Shown piece by piece: positions 44,023-53,365 of a stretch of 64,000 nucleotides of DNA (the stretch's first letter is position 1; each line of letters starts with the position of its first letter). This DNA is from JAIOZK01 sp964468645 (GTDB lineage: Bacteria; Bacteroidota; Bacteroidia; Bacteroidales; JAIOZK01): positions 1 through 64,000 of the forward strand of contig CAYXUU010000018.1 of the NCBI GenBank assembly GCA_964468645.1. The letters run 5' to 3'. A model generated the notes under the pieces. The model made no database searches and had not been told where the DNA came from. It worked only from the letters and a program-made list of their open reading frames with translations. Position numbers and translations under genes: made by a program.

Positions 44023-45414
44023 CTAAAGATGAATCACCTCATCATAAGCAGCTGCCACTGCCTCCATCACCGCCTCCGACATGGTTGGATGAGGGTGAAC
44101 CGATTTGATGATCTCGTGGCCTGTTGTTTCAAGTTTTCGTGCAGCGACCACTTCAGCGATCATTTCAGTTACATTTTCCCCGATCATATGTGCACCCAGC
44201 CACTCACCGTATTTTGAGTCAAAGATAACTTTTACAAAACCTTCTTTAGCCCCGGCAGCACTGGCTTTACCTGAAGCGGTAAAGGGGAATTTCCCGACCT
44301 TGATTTCGTAACCGGCTTCCTTCGCCTGTGCCTCTGACATGCCAACAGAGGCTATCTCCGGATGGGTGTAAGTACAGCCAGGAATATTTCCATAATCGAT
44401 AGGTTCAGGGTCAAGGCCTGCAATTCCCTCCACACATGTTATGGCTTCATGAGAAGCCACATGGGCAAGAGCGGGACCCGGAACAATATCGCCTATGGCG
44501 TAATAGCCCTCAATATTGGTTTTGTAAAACTCATCAACCATTATCTTATCTTTTTCTACAGCGATACCTACATCTTCAAGCCCTAAATTCTCAATATTTG
44601 ATTTTATTCCAACTGCAGATAATACAACTTCAGCTTCAATTACCTCTTCCCCTTTTTTCGTCTTTATCGTTACTTTGCAGTTTTTGCCTTTCTTATCAAC
44701 CGACTCAACACCAGCGGCCGTATATACTTTCATCTTTGCTTTTTTGAATGATCTTCCAAGTGTTTTCGACACCTCAACATCCTCCAGCGGCACCAGTTCA
44801 GGAAGTAATTCAACAAGGGTAACCTCCGTTCCGATGGTATTGTAAAAATAGGCAAACTCACTTCCGATCGCCCCTGACCCAACAACCACCAGTGAGGCCG
44901 GTTGTTTGGGGAGTGTCATGGCTTCGCGATAGCCAATGATCTTCTTTCCGTCCTGTTTGAGGTTTGGCAATTCTTTTGACCTTGCTCCTGTAGCAATGAT
45001 TATATGATCCGCTTCATATTCTGTTGTTTTTTTGTTGTTATCAGTAACAACTACTTTCTTGCCGGTTTTTATTTTACCGGTTCCCTGAATATGATCAATC
45101 TTATTTTTCTTAAACAGAAATTGTATGCCTTTGCTCATACCTTCTGCTACCTCACGGCTGCGCTTAACCATTGCGGTTAAATCGGGTTTTACTTCTCCAT
45201 CGATGCTTACTCCATAATTGGAAGCATGTTGGGCATAGTCATATACCTGGGCACTTTTTAACAGGGCTTTGGTAGGGATGCAACCCCAGTTGAGGCAAAC
45301 ACCACCAAGCTCAGATTTTTCAATAACCCCTACTTTTTTTCCTAATTGTGCAGCCCGGATAGCAGCAACATAACCCCCGGGACCGCTGCCTATAATAAGA
45401 ATATCGTATTTCAT
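44023..45414 (-). CDS. lpdA: Dihydrolipoyl dehydrogenase
   Basis: 463 residues. The FAD motif GSGPGGYVAAIRAAQLG is at 9-25, the redox disulfide CLNWGC at Cys40/Cys45, the NAD-binding VVGSGAIGSEFAYFY near 183-197 and the His-Glu catalytic pair in SVHPHPTMSEAV at the C-terminus. It reoxidises the lipoyl arm of 2-oxoacid dehydrogenase complexes and of the glycine cleavage H protein. No E1/E2 genes adjoin it; the glycine decarboxylase gene at 58338-61217 could use it in trans. Confidence 0.96.
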   Translation of the reverse strand: MKYDILIIGSGPGGYVAAIRAAQLGKKVGVIEKSELGGVCLNWGCIPTKALLKSAQVYDYAQHASNYGVSIDGEVKPDLTAMVKRSREVAEGMSKGIQFLFKKNKIDHIQGTGKIKTGKKVVVTDNNKKTTEYEADHIIIATGARSKELPNLKQDGKKIIGYREAMTLPKQPASLVVVGSGAIGSEFAYFYNTIGTEVTLVELLPELVPLEDVEVSKTLGRSFKKAKMKVYTAAGVESVDKKGKNCKVTIKTKKGEEVIEAEVVLSAVGIKSNIENLGLEDVGIAVEKDKIMVDEFYKTNIEGYYAIGDIVPGPALAHVASHEAITCVEGIAGLDPEPIDYGNIPGCTYTHPEIASVGMSEAQAKEAGYEIKVGKFPFTASGKASAAGAKEGFVKVIFDSKYGEWLGAHMIGENVTEMIAEVVAARKLETTGHEIIKSVHPHPTMSEAVMEAVAAAYDEVIHL

Positions 45415-45722
45415 ATCTATGTTTATTTATACCAGATTAATTTAATGCGAAATTATAAAATTCTATCTACATGAAGTCGCGGGCAGATAAATATTTTTAG
45501 TAACTGAATCTGGTTATCGAGTGTAAGTATTAATATGCAAGGAATTTAATTGTTCCATTGTTTGTTTCATTGTTTTTAGCTATTATTCATACCCCCCTAA
45601 ATCCACCAAAAAGGGAAATGTGCAATTAGCATCGGTTATCAGATAATCCAGTATCCAATCTTCAGCATCAAGTTTCCAACTTCGAATTCTGAACCTTCAA
45701 CCCTCAACTCTCAACCTATTAA
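45415..45722. other. Spacer between lpdA and the Lrp gene
   Basis: 308 bases without a gene. The part near 45640-45720 is made of loosely repeated phrases (ATCCAGTATCCAATCTTCAGC, AACCTTCAACCCTCAACTCTC) of the same kind as in other spacers. The lpdA promoter must lie near 45415-45500 but no box was chosen. Confidence 0.4.
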
Positions 45723-46193
45723 CTACTCAGCAGGCAACTGCCTTATAAATCCTTCTTCAAGTGACAAAAACGTTTCCGTACTGGTAATCTCATAAATAGA
45801 CTGTATTTTACTGACAATGGTCCTTTTAAGATGTTCGTTGTCTTTTGCATAGATCTTAACTAGCAGCGAGTATTTGCCGGTGATATGATGGCATTCTACT
45901 ATCTCAGGGATCTTTTTGATCTTACCAAATACCTCTTCGTGGGTGGAGGTTGATGTGAGGTTTACCTGCAGGCCAATAAAGGCACATGTATTATATCCCA
46001 GCCCCTTGGGATTGATATTGACCTGTGAGCCTGTAATCACTCCGGACTCAAGCATGCGGTTAATTCGCTGGTGTATGGCTGCGCCGGAAACCTTGCATTT
46101 TCTTGAGATCTCAAGATACGGAATTCGGGCATCAGCTGATAAATAAGTGAGTATCCTTTTGTCCAGGCTATCCAGTAAATATTTAGTGTTCAT
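45723..46193 (-). CDS. Lrp/AsnC-family transcriptional regulator
   Basis: 156 residues. The N-terminal HTH (LDSLDKRILTYLSADARIPY, then VSGAAIHQRINRMLESGVIT) is followed by the RAM/ligand-binding domain (TCAFIGLQVNLTSTSTHEEV ... VECHHITGKYSLLVKIYAKD). Such regulators bind amino acids and form octamers. It is transcribed away from the Cys/Met PLP-enzyme and homoserine dehydrogenase genes across a 184-bp shared region, so regulation of these amino acid genes is a reasonable inference. Confidence 0.94.
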   Translation of the reverse strand: MNTKYLLDSLDKRILTYLSADARIPYLEISRKCKVSGAAIHQRINRMLESGVITGSQVNINPKGLGYNTCAFIGLQVNLTSTSTHEEVFGKIKKIPEIVECHHITGKYSLLVKIYAKDNEHLKRTIVSKIQSIYEITSTETFLSLEEGFIRQLPAE

Positions 46194-46280
46194 CTGATTT
46201 TGGTTATAATTTTTGCGAATTTACAAATGAATACTGAGAGTTTTTAAATAATTCATCTGTTTTACTGTTAGATTGTAATA

Positions 46281-46328
46281 ATTTGTATAATGAGCAGTTT
46301 TGAGTATTATTTTTGTATGTTTCCTGTA
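46281..46328 (+). promoter_or_regulatory. Possible Bacteroidota-type promoter for the PLP-enzyme gene
   Basis: TATTTTTG, matching the -7 consensus TAnnTTTG, lies at about 46307-46314 in the divergent region. TTTG occurs about 22 bases upstream, slightly wide for the -33 element. Read by eye only. Confidence 0.35.
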
Positions 46329-46377
46329 ACACCATTCTGAAAACTAAACATCAAACAAATATAAAAACCAAATAATT

Positions 46378-47844
46378 ATGAATGCAAAAGGTTTAGAACA
46401 TTATGTTGAAGCTGCCAAACGGTCGGCAGGATGGCATAAAGAAAACATCCGGCGAATGAAGCAATGCCGTTTCGATACAATTGCAGTACATGGCATTTAT
46501 TCCATGCAGGAAGCCCTGGATTTCAACCAGGGTTCCATTATTGAACCTATCTACATGTCAACATCCCAGGCTTACCGCGATTCTGATGAAATGGAAGCTG
46601 CCCTTGGATATATGATCCCTACCTGGTGTTATTCAAGGATTGCCAATCCTTCGATATATTATCTTGAAGGTGCGCTTGCTTTACTCGAAAGTTATGGTGC
46701 AGATATTGAAGCTTCCTGTTGTGCTACTTCTTCCGGTATGGGCGCCATACAGAGTGCCTGTGATACATTCCTGGTTGTCGATACAAAGAAACCTGACCAG
46801 AAATTAAATTTTGTTGCCACCAGCCAGGTTTATGGTGGAACATTTCAGCAGTTCGCGATTCGTAAGGACCAGGAGAAAAACTTAGAATGGCGCAAGATCG
46901 TCAATTCAAATAATATTGATGAATGGGCTTCAAAGATCGATGAGAACACCCGTTTCCTTTATGGTGAAATGCCGAGTAACCCGGGGCAGGCTTTCTTCGA
47001 CCTGGAAAAGGTTGCTAATCTTGCCCATGAACATGGTATTCCGATGATTGTTGATGCTACGGTGGCTACTCCCGCCCTGATGCGCCCGCTTACATTTGGG
47101 GCAGATATCGTTATTCAGTCAATCTCTAAAACAGTTACATCAAGTGGTTTTGGTATTGGTGGCGCTGTCATTGCCCGGAAGAATCTTACATCCAACATCG
47201 ATAATGATCAGATGAAAGAAGATTTTGGTGCATATATTAAATTATTGCCCAATCGTGACAATGGACCAAATATCTCACCATTCAATGCTATCATGGCGCT
47301 CAATGACCTGAGGACTATCCGCTCAAAGGTTGACAGCTGGAGCAGAAGTACCATGCAGATAGCCAATTATCTTGAAGGGCATAAACACATCGAACAGGTG
47401 GATTATCTCGGAATTGAAAGTCATCCACTACATGAACTTGCGAAAAGATATATGGTCCTTGTAGATTCTGAATATGATGAACTGTACAATCAGAAAGTTA
47501 ACCGGTATGGTCATTTGATGTCGTTCAGGATTAAAGGTGGTGCACAGGCTACCCGTGATGTATTTGATGCTTTCAAGATGATATGGAGGGCTACCGACCT
47601 TGGCAGGGTTAAATCAGTGGCGACAATACCGGCAATTTCAACACATTCGCAACAGGGCGAAGAAGGGCGTAAACTTGCAGATATTCCCCCAAACCTTATC
47701 CGCCTGTGTGTCGGGGCTGAACATCCTGATGATATTATAGCAGATATTGAACGAGGGCTGTCAGTAATTGAAGGTAAAAAATATACAATAACTTCACCTG
47801 AATACTCTGCAGGTGGTGCATCATCTGCAACATTAATCAGATAG
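46378..47844 (+). CDS. Cys/Met-metabolism PLP-dependent enzyme
   Basis: 488 residues. It belongs to the cystathionine gamma-synthase/O-acetylhomoserine sulfhydrylase/methionine gamma-lyase superfamily: Y-x-R-I-ANPS near 86-93 (phosphate-binding Tyr-Arg), the cofactor Asp in GIPMIVDATVATP and the Schiff-base Lys in IVIQSISKTVTSSGFGIGGA. It is longer than the ~400 residues usual for the family, with extra sequence at the N-terminus (about 30 residues) and in the C-terminal half. Which substrate it takes cannot be told. Homoserine dehydrogenase follows 26 bp later, which favours a role in methionine or homocysteine synthesis. Confidence 0.88.
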   Translation: MNAKGLEHYVEAAKRSAGWHKENIRRMKQCRFDTIAVHGIYSMQEALDFNQGSIIEPIYMSTSQAYRDSDEMEAALGYMIPTWCYSRIANPSIYYLEGALALLESYGADIEASCCATSSGMGAIQSACDTFLVVDTKKPDQKLNFVATSQVYGGTFQQFAIRKDQEKNLEWRKIVNSNNIDEWASKIDENTRFLYGEMPSNPGQAFFDLEKVANLAHEHGIPMIVDATVATPALMRPLTFGADIVIQSISKTVTSSGFGIGGAVIARKNLTSNIDNDQMKEDFGAYIKLLPNRDNGPNISPFNAIMALNDLRTIRSKVDSWSRSTMQIANYLEGHKHIEQVDYLGIESHPLHELAKRYMVLVDSEYDELYNQKVNRYGHLMSFRIKGGAQATRDVFDAFKMIWRATDLGRVKSVATIPAISTHSQQGEEGRKLADIPPNLIRLCVGAEHPDDIIADIERGLSVIEGKKYTITSPEYSAGGASSATLIR

Positions 47845-47870
47845 TTAATATATTATTAAAAGGAAATATT

Positions 47871-48890
47871 ATGAAACACAGAATTGCATTGATAGGATTT
47901 GGTACAGTTGGCCAGGGACTATGTGAGATATTAATTCAGAAGAAGAATTATCTGAAGAAAAAATATGGATTTAAATTCGATATCGTTGCCATTGCAGATT
48001 TTGCATATGGCAATGTTTATAATCCGGAAGGCCTTGATGTCGATTACTTTCTTGATATGGCGAAGAATAAACAAAAGTTTGCCAGGGACCTTAAGGATTG
48101 GGACACCCTGAAACTGATTAAGAAAAGCAATGCCGATATCGTATGTGAGCTTACCTATACCGACCTGACAAGCGGGGGACCTGCTGTTGATCATGTGAAT
48201 ACTGCATTGAAGGCAGGCAAAAACGTTGTGACCAGCAATAAAGGCCCGGCTGCATTGTTGTATCCTGAGATGAAGAAACTTGCTGATAAGCATGGGGTGA
48301 GATTTTTGATTGAAGGTACTGTGGTTGCCGGCACACCGGTTATCAACCTTGCTGAAGGCCCGCTGGCTGGATGTGAAATTTCAAAGATAAGGGGCATCCT
48401 GAATGGTACAACAAATTATATGCTGAGTGAAATGGAAAAGGGTATGGGTTATGAGGATGTATTAAAAATAGCCCAGGAAAAAGGATATGCTGAAGCCGAT
48501 CCTACCGGAGATGTGGAAGGTTATGATGCAAGAGGTAAAGTTACCATTCTTGCCAATGTTGTTATGGGGGCTTCAATGAATATCAATGATGTTCCATGTA
48601 AAGGAATTACTGGCATATCACCAGAGGATATCGAAAAGGCAAAAGCAGAAAATAAACGATGGAAACTGATCGGTTCGGTGGAGAAATCAGGGGATAAGGT
48701 TACCGGATCGGTATCACCGGAAATGGTTGATCTGTCACATCCCCTTGCAGGTGTAATGGGAGCTACCAACGCACTAACATTTACCACTGACCTTTTAGGG
48801 GATGTAACTATTGTTGGTCCCGGGGCTGGACGAATCGAAACCGGATTTTCGATACTTACTGATATGCTGGCGATACACAGGGGTGGATGA
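47871..48890 (+). CDS. hom: Homoserine dehydrogenase
   Basis: 339 residues, shorter than forms with a C-terminal ACT domain, which is absent. The NAD(P)-binding motif GFGTVGQGLCEIL is at 9-21. The catalytic block KGPAALLYPE ... GTVVAGTPVINL and the signature GILNGTTNYMLSEM ... EADPTGDVEGYDARGK are intact, including the Lys and acidic residues that bind aspartate semialdehyde. It makes homoserine, the branch point to threonine and methionine. It is in an apparent operon with the PLP enzyme upstream. Without an ACT domain, feedback control by threonine is not expected at the protein level. Confidence 0.93.
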   Translation: MKHRIALIGFGTVGQGLCEILIQKKNYLKKKYGFKFDIVAIADFAYGNVYNPEGLDVDYFLDMAKNKQKFARDLKDWDTLKLIKKSNADIVCELTYTDLTSGGPAVDHVNTALKAGKNVVTSNKGPAALLYPEMKKLADKHGVRFLIEGTVVAGTPVINLAEGPLAGCEISKIRGILNGTTNYMLSEMEKGMGYEDVLKIAQEKGYAEADPTGDVEGYDARGKVTILANVVMGASMNINDVPCKGITGISPEDIEKAKAENKRWKLIGSVEKSGDKVTGSVSPEMVDLSHPLAGVMGATNALTFTTDLLGDVTIVGPGAGRIETGFSILTDMLAIHRGG

Positions 48891-49247
48891 AGAGTAGGCA
48901 GCAGGTAAGACCTTACAGAGTCTGATGAAGGAAGACCTGGAAGCGTCGGTTTTGGTATCCGAACACCTATTAACAATTGAACCTGCCTGACAAGCAGTCA
49001 TGGATTTAAAATATATTTTGGATTATCGACAATTTGATTTGAGATTTAACTAACAATTTTCTTTCCTGTCTTAAATTTTCAATGATTGGTCGATATTAGG
49101 ATATCAAAACAATTCAAAAGATACCGGAGCCAGGATAAACATAAAAATGATCATACATTGTATTGATTATCTTTGTATGACTTTGTGATTCCTTTGTGTA
49201 ACTTTGTGGTTAAACTATTAATCTTAGATCATCAATTATAAATCGTT
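48891..49247. other. Spacer upstream of the aldehyde ferredoxin oxidoreductase gene
   Basis: 357 bases. No gene. Near 49166-49215 it carries repeated CTTTGTG/ACTTTGTG phrases (CCTTTGTGTAACTTTGTGGT), a member of the dispersed repeat family also seen near 57245 and 57955-58047. This repeat sits 30-80 bp before the start codon, so it may be part of the 5' leader. Confidence 0.45.
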
Positions 49248-50987
49248 ATGTCTTATACGAACAAATGCATTTACATAGATTTATCCAGCGGGAAAATCGA
49301 AACAAAACAAACCGAGAAAGACCTTATCACCAAATACATCGGTGGTAAAGGAATGGGTTTTGCCCTGATGGAGCAGCATGCACCAGATCCGGATCCATTC
49401 AGTCCTGAAAATCCAATGATCTTTGTTAATGGCCCATTTACAGGGACAAAAGTTCAAACCAGTGCAAGAACCACTCTCGTAACCAAATCGCCTTTAACCA
49501 ACGGACTTCTCGACAGCCATTGCGGGGGTTATTTTGGCCCGGCCTTGAAGCGTGCTGGTTATGATTATGTTTTTATATCCGGCAAATCAGAGAAACCTGT
49601 TTACCTGTATATCACCGATAAAAATGTTGAGATTCATGATGCTACAGACTTATGGGGGAAAGGTATTTTCTATATTGATGATGAACTTAAGAAGCGTCAC
49701 CCGGGGAAAGAACCAAGGGTAGCAGCTATCGGTATCGCAGGGGAGAATCTTTCAAAAATGGCCTGTATCGGTGTTGACAAACACAGGCAGTATGGAAGGG
49801 GGGGCGCCGGAGCGGTTATGGGATCCAAAAATCTGAAGGCTATCATTACTGATGGAGAGCAGGGGATAAAATACTTTGATGAGGATAAATTTCTGGAACT
49901 TAACAAGAAGTTCACAAAGGATATACTTGTGCAGGATGGCATTAAGTTTCGCAGGAAAAAAGGTACCATGAAATGTGTCAGAAGTGGCCAGGAATTTGAA
50001 ATGCTTCCGGTCAAAAACTGGCAGGAGGTAACTTTTGATGATTTTGAAAAGGTTAGTTCTGAAGCTGCCAGGGAAGAATTGAACTGGGAAGACACCAGTT
50101 GTTATGGTTGTAATATCCGTTGCTCTAAATGGGCAAGATGGGATGGCCATGAAATTGAAGGACCTGAATTTGAAACAACGGCATTCTTGGGTATAAACAG
50201 CATGGTAAACAATATTAAAGATGTTGCCTGGGCTAACGAAATGTGCAATGACCTTGGTTTGGATACCATCAGCACCGGGGTTACCTGCGCATTCGCCATG
50301 GAGTGTTATGAAAAGGGATTGATCGATGACTGGAAGGGATTGATGCTTGATTGGGGTAATGCGGAAGAGCAGAGAAAATTCATTGAACTTCTTGCGAACA
50401 GAAATGGTGTTGGGGAAATTTTTGCTGATGGCACACGCGATGCTGCAAACAGAATAGGTAAAGACAGTAAAGACTTTGCCATCAATACCGGAGGGATGGA
50501 GCTTTCAGGGGTGAATCCCAAGGGATCCCTTACAATGGGTGTTGTTTTTGCTGTTGCTGATTTTGCATCTCATACAAGGTTATGGATGACGGAAGCAGAA
50601 ATGGGTGAGGATTTCAGGATTGAAGATATTCCTTCAGCAGTTGTTGAGGGCATCGATACAATTAATGCCCGTAATTGTCTTGTAATTTGTGATTTCGTTC
50701 CGATGGGCCTTGACCGACTTGCTGAGATCCTGAATGCGGCTACTGGCCTGGCTTTTGATGGGGAATCATTATTAAAGGCAGGGGCTGAGATCACGAACCT
50801 TGCCAGAAAATACAACCTGAGAAATGGCCGTACAACGAATGATGATACCCTTGCAGAAAGATTTTTTAAAGAAGAATCGCTGGCAGGTTTCATGAGAGGT
50901 AAAAAGATCGACAGGGAATTCTTCCGTTCACTGGTTGAGGAATATTATAACCTCAGAGGTTGGAGTAAAGATGGAATTCCACAGTAG
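49248..50987 (+). CDS. Aldehyde ferredoxin oxidoreductase family enzyme (tungsten-type)
   Basis: 579 residues. N-terminal domain motifs are IYIDLSSGKIE, YIGGKGMGFALM and SHCGGYFGPALKRAGYDYV. The pterin-binding loop is GRGGAGAVMGSKNLKAI near 183-199. The 4Fe-4S ligands are CYGCNIRC (Cys285, 288, 292) plus a distal Cys in NARNCLVICDF. Family members oxidise aldehydes to acids with ferredoxin as acceptor. No dedicated ferredoxin or cofactor-assembly gene is nearby. Strong homology of all blocks makes the family secure; which of the AOR, FOR or GOR subtypes it is cannot be told. Confidence 0.94.
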   Translation: MSYTNKCIYIDLSSGKIETKQTEKDLITKYIGGKGMGFALMEQHAPDPDPFSPENPMIFVNGPFTGTKVQTSARTTLVTKSPLTNGLLDSHCGGYFGPALKRAGYDYVFISGKSEKPVYLYITDKNVEIHDATDLWGKGIFYIDDELKKRHPGKEPRVAAIGIAGENLSKMACIGVDKHRQYGRGGAGAVMGSKNLKAIITDGEQGIKYFDEDKFLELNKKFTKDILVQDGIKFRRKKGTMKCVRSGQEFEMLPVKNWQEVTFDDFEKVSSEAAREELNWEDTSCYGCNIRCSKWARWDGHEIEGPEFETTAFLGINSMVNNIKDVAWANEMCNDLGLDTISTGVTCAFAMECYEKGLIDDWKGLMLDWGNAEEQRKFIELLANRNGVGEIFADGTRDAANRIGKDSKDFAINTGGMELSGVNPKGSLTMGVVFAVADFASHTRLWMTEAEMGEDFRIEDIPSAVVEGIDTINARNCLVICDFVPMGLDRLAEILNAATGLAFDGESLLKAGAEITNLARKYNLRNGRTTNDDTLAERFFKEESLAGFMRGKKIDREFFRSLVEEYYNLRGWSKDGIPQ

Positions 50988-51025
50988 GATTGACAATCGA
51001 CAATTAAACTGTTTACTTAATGGCT

Positions 51026-51907
51026 TTAATCCCCATTGCAAAGCCCTTTCCTCATCTCATACTGGCTGATCTCATACTCAAAACCATTCTTAAGCAGGAA
51101 TGATTTGAAAGCATGATCTTCCGGTGATACGTTAACAACCTTCAGGCTTTTTATATGATCGGGTAGGAGAGTGGTCAGATGATTCAATAAGGCTGATCCT
51201 ATACCCTTTCTTCGAAGTTCAAATTGTACTGAAAGATGCATGATCCAGTTCACGGTAGGATAATACAATAACAAGCCTATGAGGGTATCGTTCAGTTTTG
51301 CACAAAGTGATATTACCTCATTTTCTATTCTTTTAATGGAATTCATGCTGTTCTCCCATGAAGGTTCCCAGTCCATGAAATGTTCATAATGATCAATCTC
51401 ATTTATATCAAATGTCGAAATCTCAATTGGTAGTGCTGTTTTCTTATTTATGTTAAGATTATCAATTGTACCAAGGTAACAGTCAAATTCCCTGGTAATT
51501 TCAAAGCCGGTTTTATGGTAGGCTTTAATAGCAGGTTCATTGACCTGCAAAACCTCGAGATAAAAATTTTTAACTCCTTGCTTTTCCAGATAAGGAATTG
51601 CATAATCGAGCATTTGTTTTGCCAGTCCTTTACCCCTGTGTTCCTTAATGATTCCAGTGGCAATATCAAATGCTGATTTTCTGCCCTTTACAAAATCGAT
51701 ACCGGTAAGGGTAAACCCGACCATCTCATTTTTATAAAATGCTCCCACCGAAGCATTAAAATCAATACCATTCTTGATGGCCCTGTTGTGGATGACAGTT
51801 TCTGACATATAGCTCATATCAACAGCATAATCAGCGAATGCTTTCAGGTTGGTGAGATATACTACAGTAATATCAGTTGGGGAAAGGAAACGGAAGGTAT
51901 AATTCAT
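51026..51907 (-). CDS. Tandem GNAT-domain N-acetyltransferase
   Basis: 293 residues containing two GNAT folds. The first has the acetyl-CoA loop IIKEHRGKGLAKQMLDYAIP near 86-105 and the NEPAIKAYHKTGFEI segment. The second has FELRRKGIGSALLNHLTTLL near 230-249 and HAFKSFLLKNGFEY. The substrate is unknown. It is read towards aor and is 27 bp downstream of the cupin gene on the same strand. Confidence 0.9.
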   Translation of the reverse strand: MNYTFRFLSPTDITVVYLTNLKAFADYAVDMSYMSETVIHNRAIKNGIDFNASVGAFYKNEMVGFTLTGIDFVKGRKSAFDIATGIIKEHRGKGLAKQMLDYAIPYLEKQGVKNFYLEVLQVNEPAIKAYHKTGFEITREFDCYLGTIDNLNINKKTALPIEISTFDINEIDHYEHFMDWEPSWENSMNSIKRIENEVISLCAKLNDTLIGLLLYYPTVNWIMHLSVQFELRRKGIGSALLNHLTTLLPDHIKSLKVVNVSPEDHAFKSFLLKNGFEYEISQYEMRKGLCNGD

Positions 51908-51934
51908 TCTGAGTTAATTAAGTTGATGCTTTAT

Positions 51935-52267
51935 TCAATCTATAATTAAAACTTTAGCACCGAAGTCAGAGGAAATAATGTGTGGATTCTGCCTGTCATC
52001 ACCAACAACAAAACTATCAGCCTCACCAAGCTGGTATGTTTCCCCATTCTTCATTTCAATTTCAATAACCCCTTTCAGAACATAAAGAAGGTGACCTTTC
52101 TTACACCAGTGGTCTGCTTTGAAATTCCGCGAATATTCAACGATTCTCATCCTGAAATTCGCTATCTCCTTTACTTTCCAGAAAGATGTACCTGTTTCAC
52201 CGATATGCTCAACCTTTGGAATTGAATTCCAGTGGGTTTGTTGGAAAGGAATATTAATTATCTTCAT
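51935..52267 (-). CDS. DHCW-motif cupin-fold protein
   Basis: 110 residues from the ATG at 52267 (MKIINIPFQQTHWNSIPKVE). The frame extends up to 52423, but the extra 52 residues are unlike the family. The motif KADHWCKKGHLLYVLKGVIE carries the DH(W/C) signature and the metal-binding His, followed by MKNGETYQLGEADSFVVGDD. It is a small single-domain cupin of unknown function, found widely in Bacteroidota and Proteobacteria. Confidence 0.86.
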   Translation of the reverse strand: MKIINIPFQQTHWNSIPKVEHIGETGTSFWKVKEIANFRMRIVEYSRNFKADHWCKKGHLLYVLKGVIEIEMKNGETYQLGEADSFVVGDDRQNPHIISSDFGAKVLIID

Positions 52268-52483
52268 GGTATGAACGCTTGAATAGTACAAAGCTAAATA
52301 AATATCCTGAATACAAGTACGGAACGTTGAAAACTGACTATCAACAATTTTATGATAATAAAGCACCATATTTTCATTGTTGTTGAGAAAGTATAGTAAA
52401 ATAATATTTCTATTGGTTGACATTATGATGTATTCTAACGACCTTTGCGAAACATATTAATAAAAAATAGATTTAAAAATAAA

Positions 52484-53365
52484 ATGATGAAAAAAGGAGC
52501 ATATACCTTATTGGTTACACCCTTTAAGGATGATTATTCTATTGATGAGGAAGCCTTACGACGCCTTGTCAGGATGCAGATTGAAACAGATATAGCAGGA
52601 ATAGCACCATTGGGAACCACAGGGGAGAATTCATTATTGTCGCATGATGAACTGGGAAGGGTAGTTAAGATTATTGTTAATGAAGCAGCTGGGAGAAAAC
52701 CAGTTCTCCCCGATATTTGTGGTTCGGGGACGTTAGAATCAATAGAAAGGGCGAAAATGTTTGCTGACAACGGGGCTGACTATGTTGTTGCTTTTTCACC
52801 GTATCTGGCATTACCGCAACCACCTGCGTTAATGAAATATTATGAACAACTTGCTGATGCTATACCGGTTCCATTAATTCTGCATAGTTCAAAAGGCCGT
52901 ACCGGAGTGGAGTTATCACCCCAGATGACAGCAGAACTTGCCAAACATCCTAATATCGTGGCAACAAAAGATGGTAAAAAAGAAATTGACCACCTGGCCA
53001 AAACCATTTATCTGACCAGAAACGATGATTTTTTGGTTTTTACAGGTAAAGATACCACAGCATATCCAACGGCAGCGTTTGGAGGGGCAGGATCATTCTC
53101 AGTTATTGCCAATGTGATTCCCGATGTTATGAGTAAGATGATTAACCTTACACTTGATGGAAAATTTGAAGAAGCTGAAAAACTCCATATTGATTATTAT
53201 CCAGTGTTTGAGGCAGGCAGGTTTGAAACCAATCCCATGGGGGCCAAGAAAGCCCTGAACCTGATGGGGATGATCAATGGCACACTACGTCCGCCGTTGA
53301 CTGAACTCAGCGCGGGTAAAACAAAAATTCTTGAGCAACTGCTTAAAGAAAGGAACCTGATATGA
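52484..53365 (+). CDS. DapA-family (class I) aldolase/lyase with altered active site
   Basis: 294 residues from the ATG at 52484 (a second ATG follows directly); an upstream TTG at 52445 adds 13 unlikely residues. GTTGENSLLSHDE near 44-56 and the Schiff-base Lys162 in IVATKDGKKEID match 4-hydroxy-tetrahydrodipicolinate synthase, as does GRTG with its substrate-binding Arg139. However, the catalytic Tyr of the YNxPxRTG motif is replaced: the segment reads LILHSSKGRTG, with His134 at that position. That makes authentic DapA activity doubtful; a related aldolase role is more likely. It overlaps the next gene by 4 bp (ATGA), so they are translationally coupled. Confidence 0.85.
   Translation: MMKKGAYTLLVTPFKDDYSIDEEALRRLVRMQIETDIAGIAPLGTTGENSLLSHDELGRVVKIIVNEAAGRKPVLPDICGSGTLESIERAKMFADNGADYVVAFSPYLALPQPPALMKYYEQLADAIPVPLILHSSKGRTGVELSPQMTAELAKHPNIVATKDGKKEIDHLAKTIYLTRNDDFLVFTGKDTTAYPTAAFGGAGSFSVIANVIPDVMSKMINLTLDGKFEEAEKLHIDYYPVFEAGRFETNPMGAKKALNLMGMINGTLRPPLTELSAGKTKILEQLLKERNLI

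Noticed and set aside
43382..45414. rfbC and lpdA considered as part of a sugar-nucleotide cluster
   Set aside because: lpdA belongs to central metabolism and no other rfb gene is present, so the neighbourhood gives no pathway.
52268..52423. N-terminal extension of the cupin protein (52 extra residues)
   Set aside because: The extension has no family match and is rich in AT-encoded residues; the ATG at 52267 gives the standard family length.
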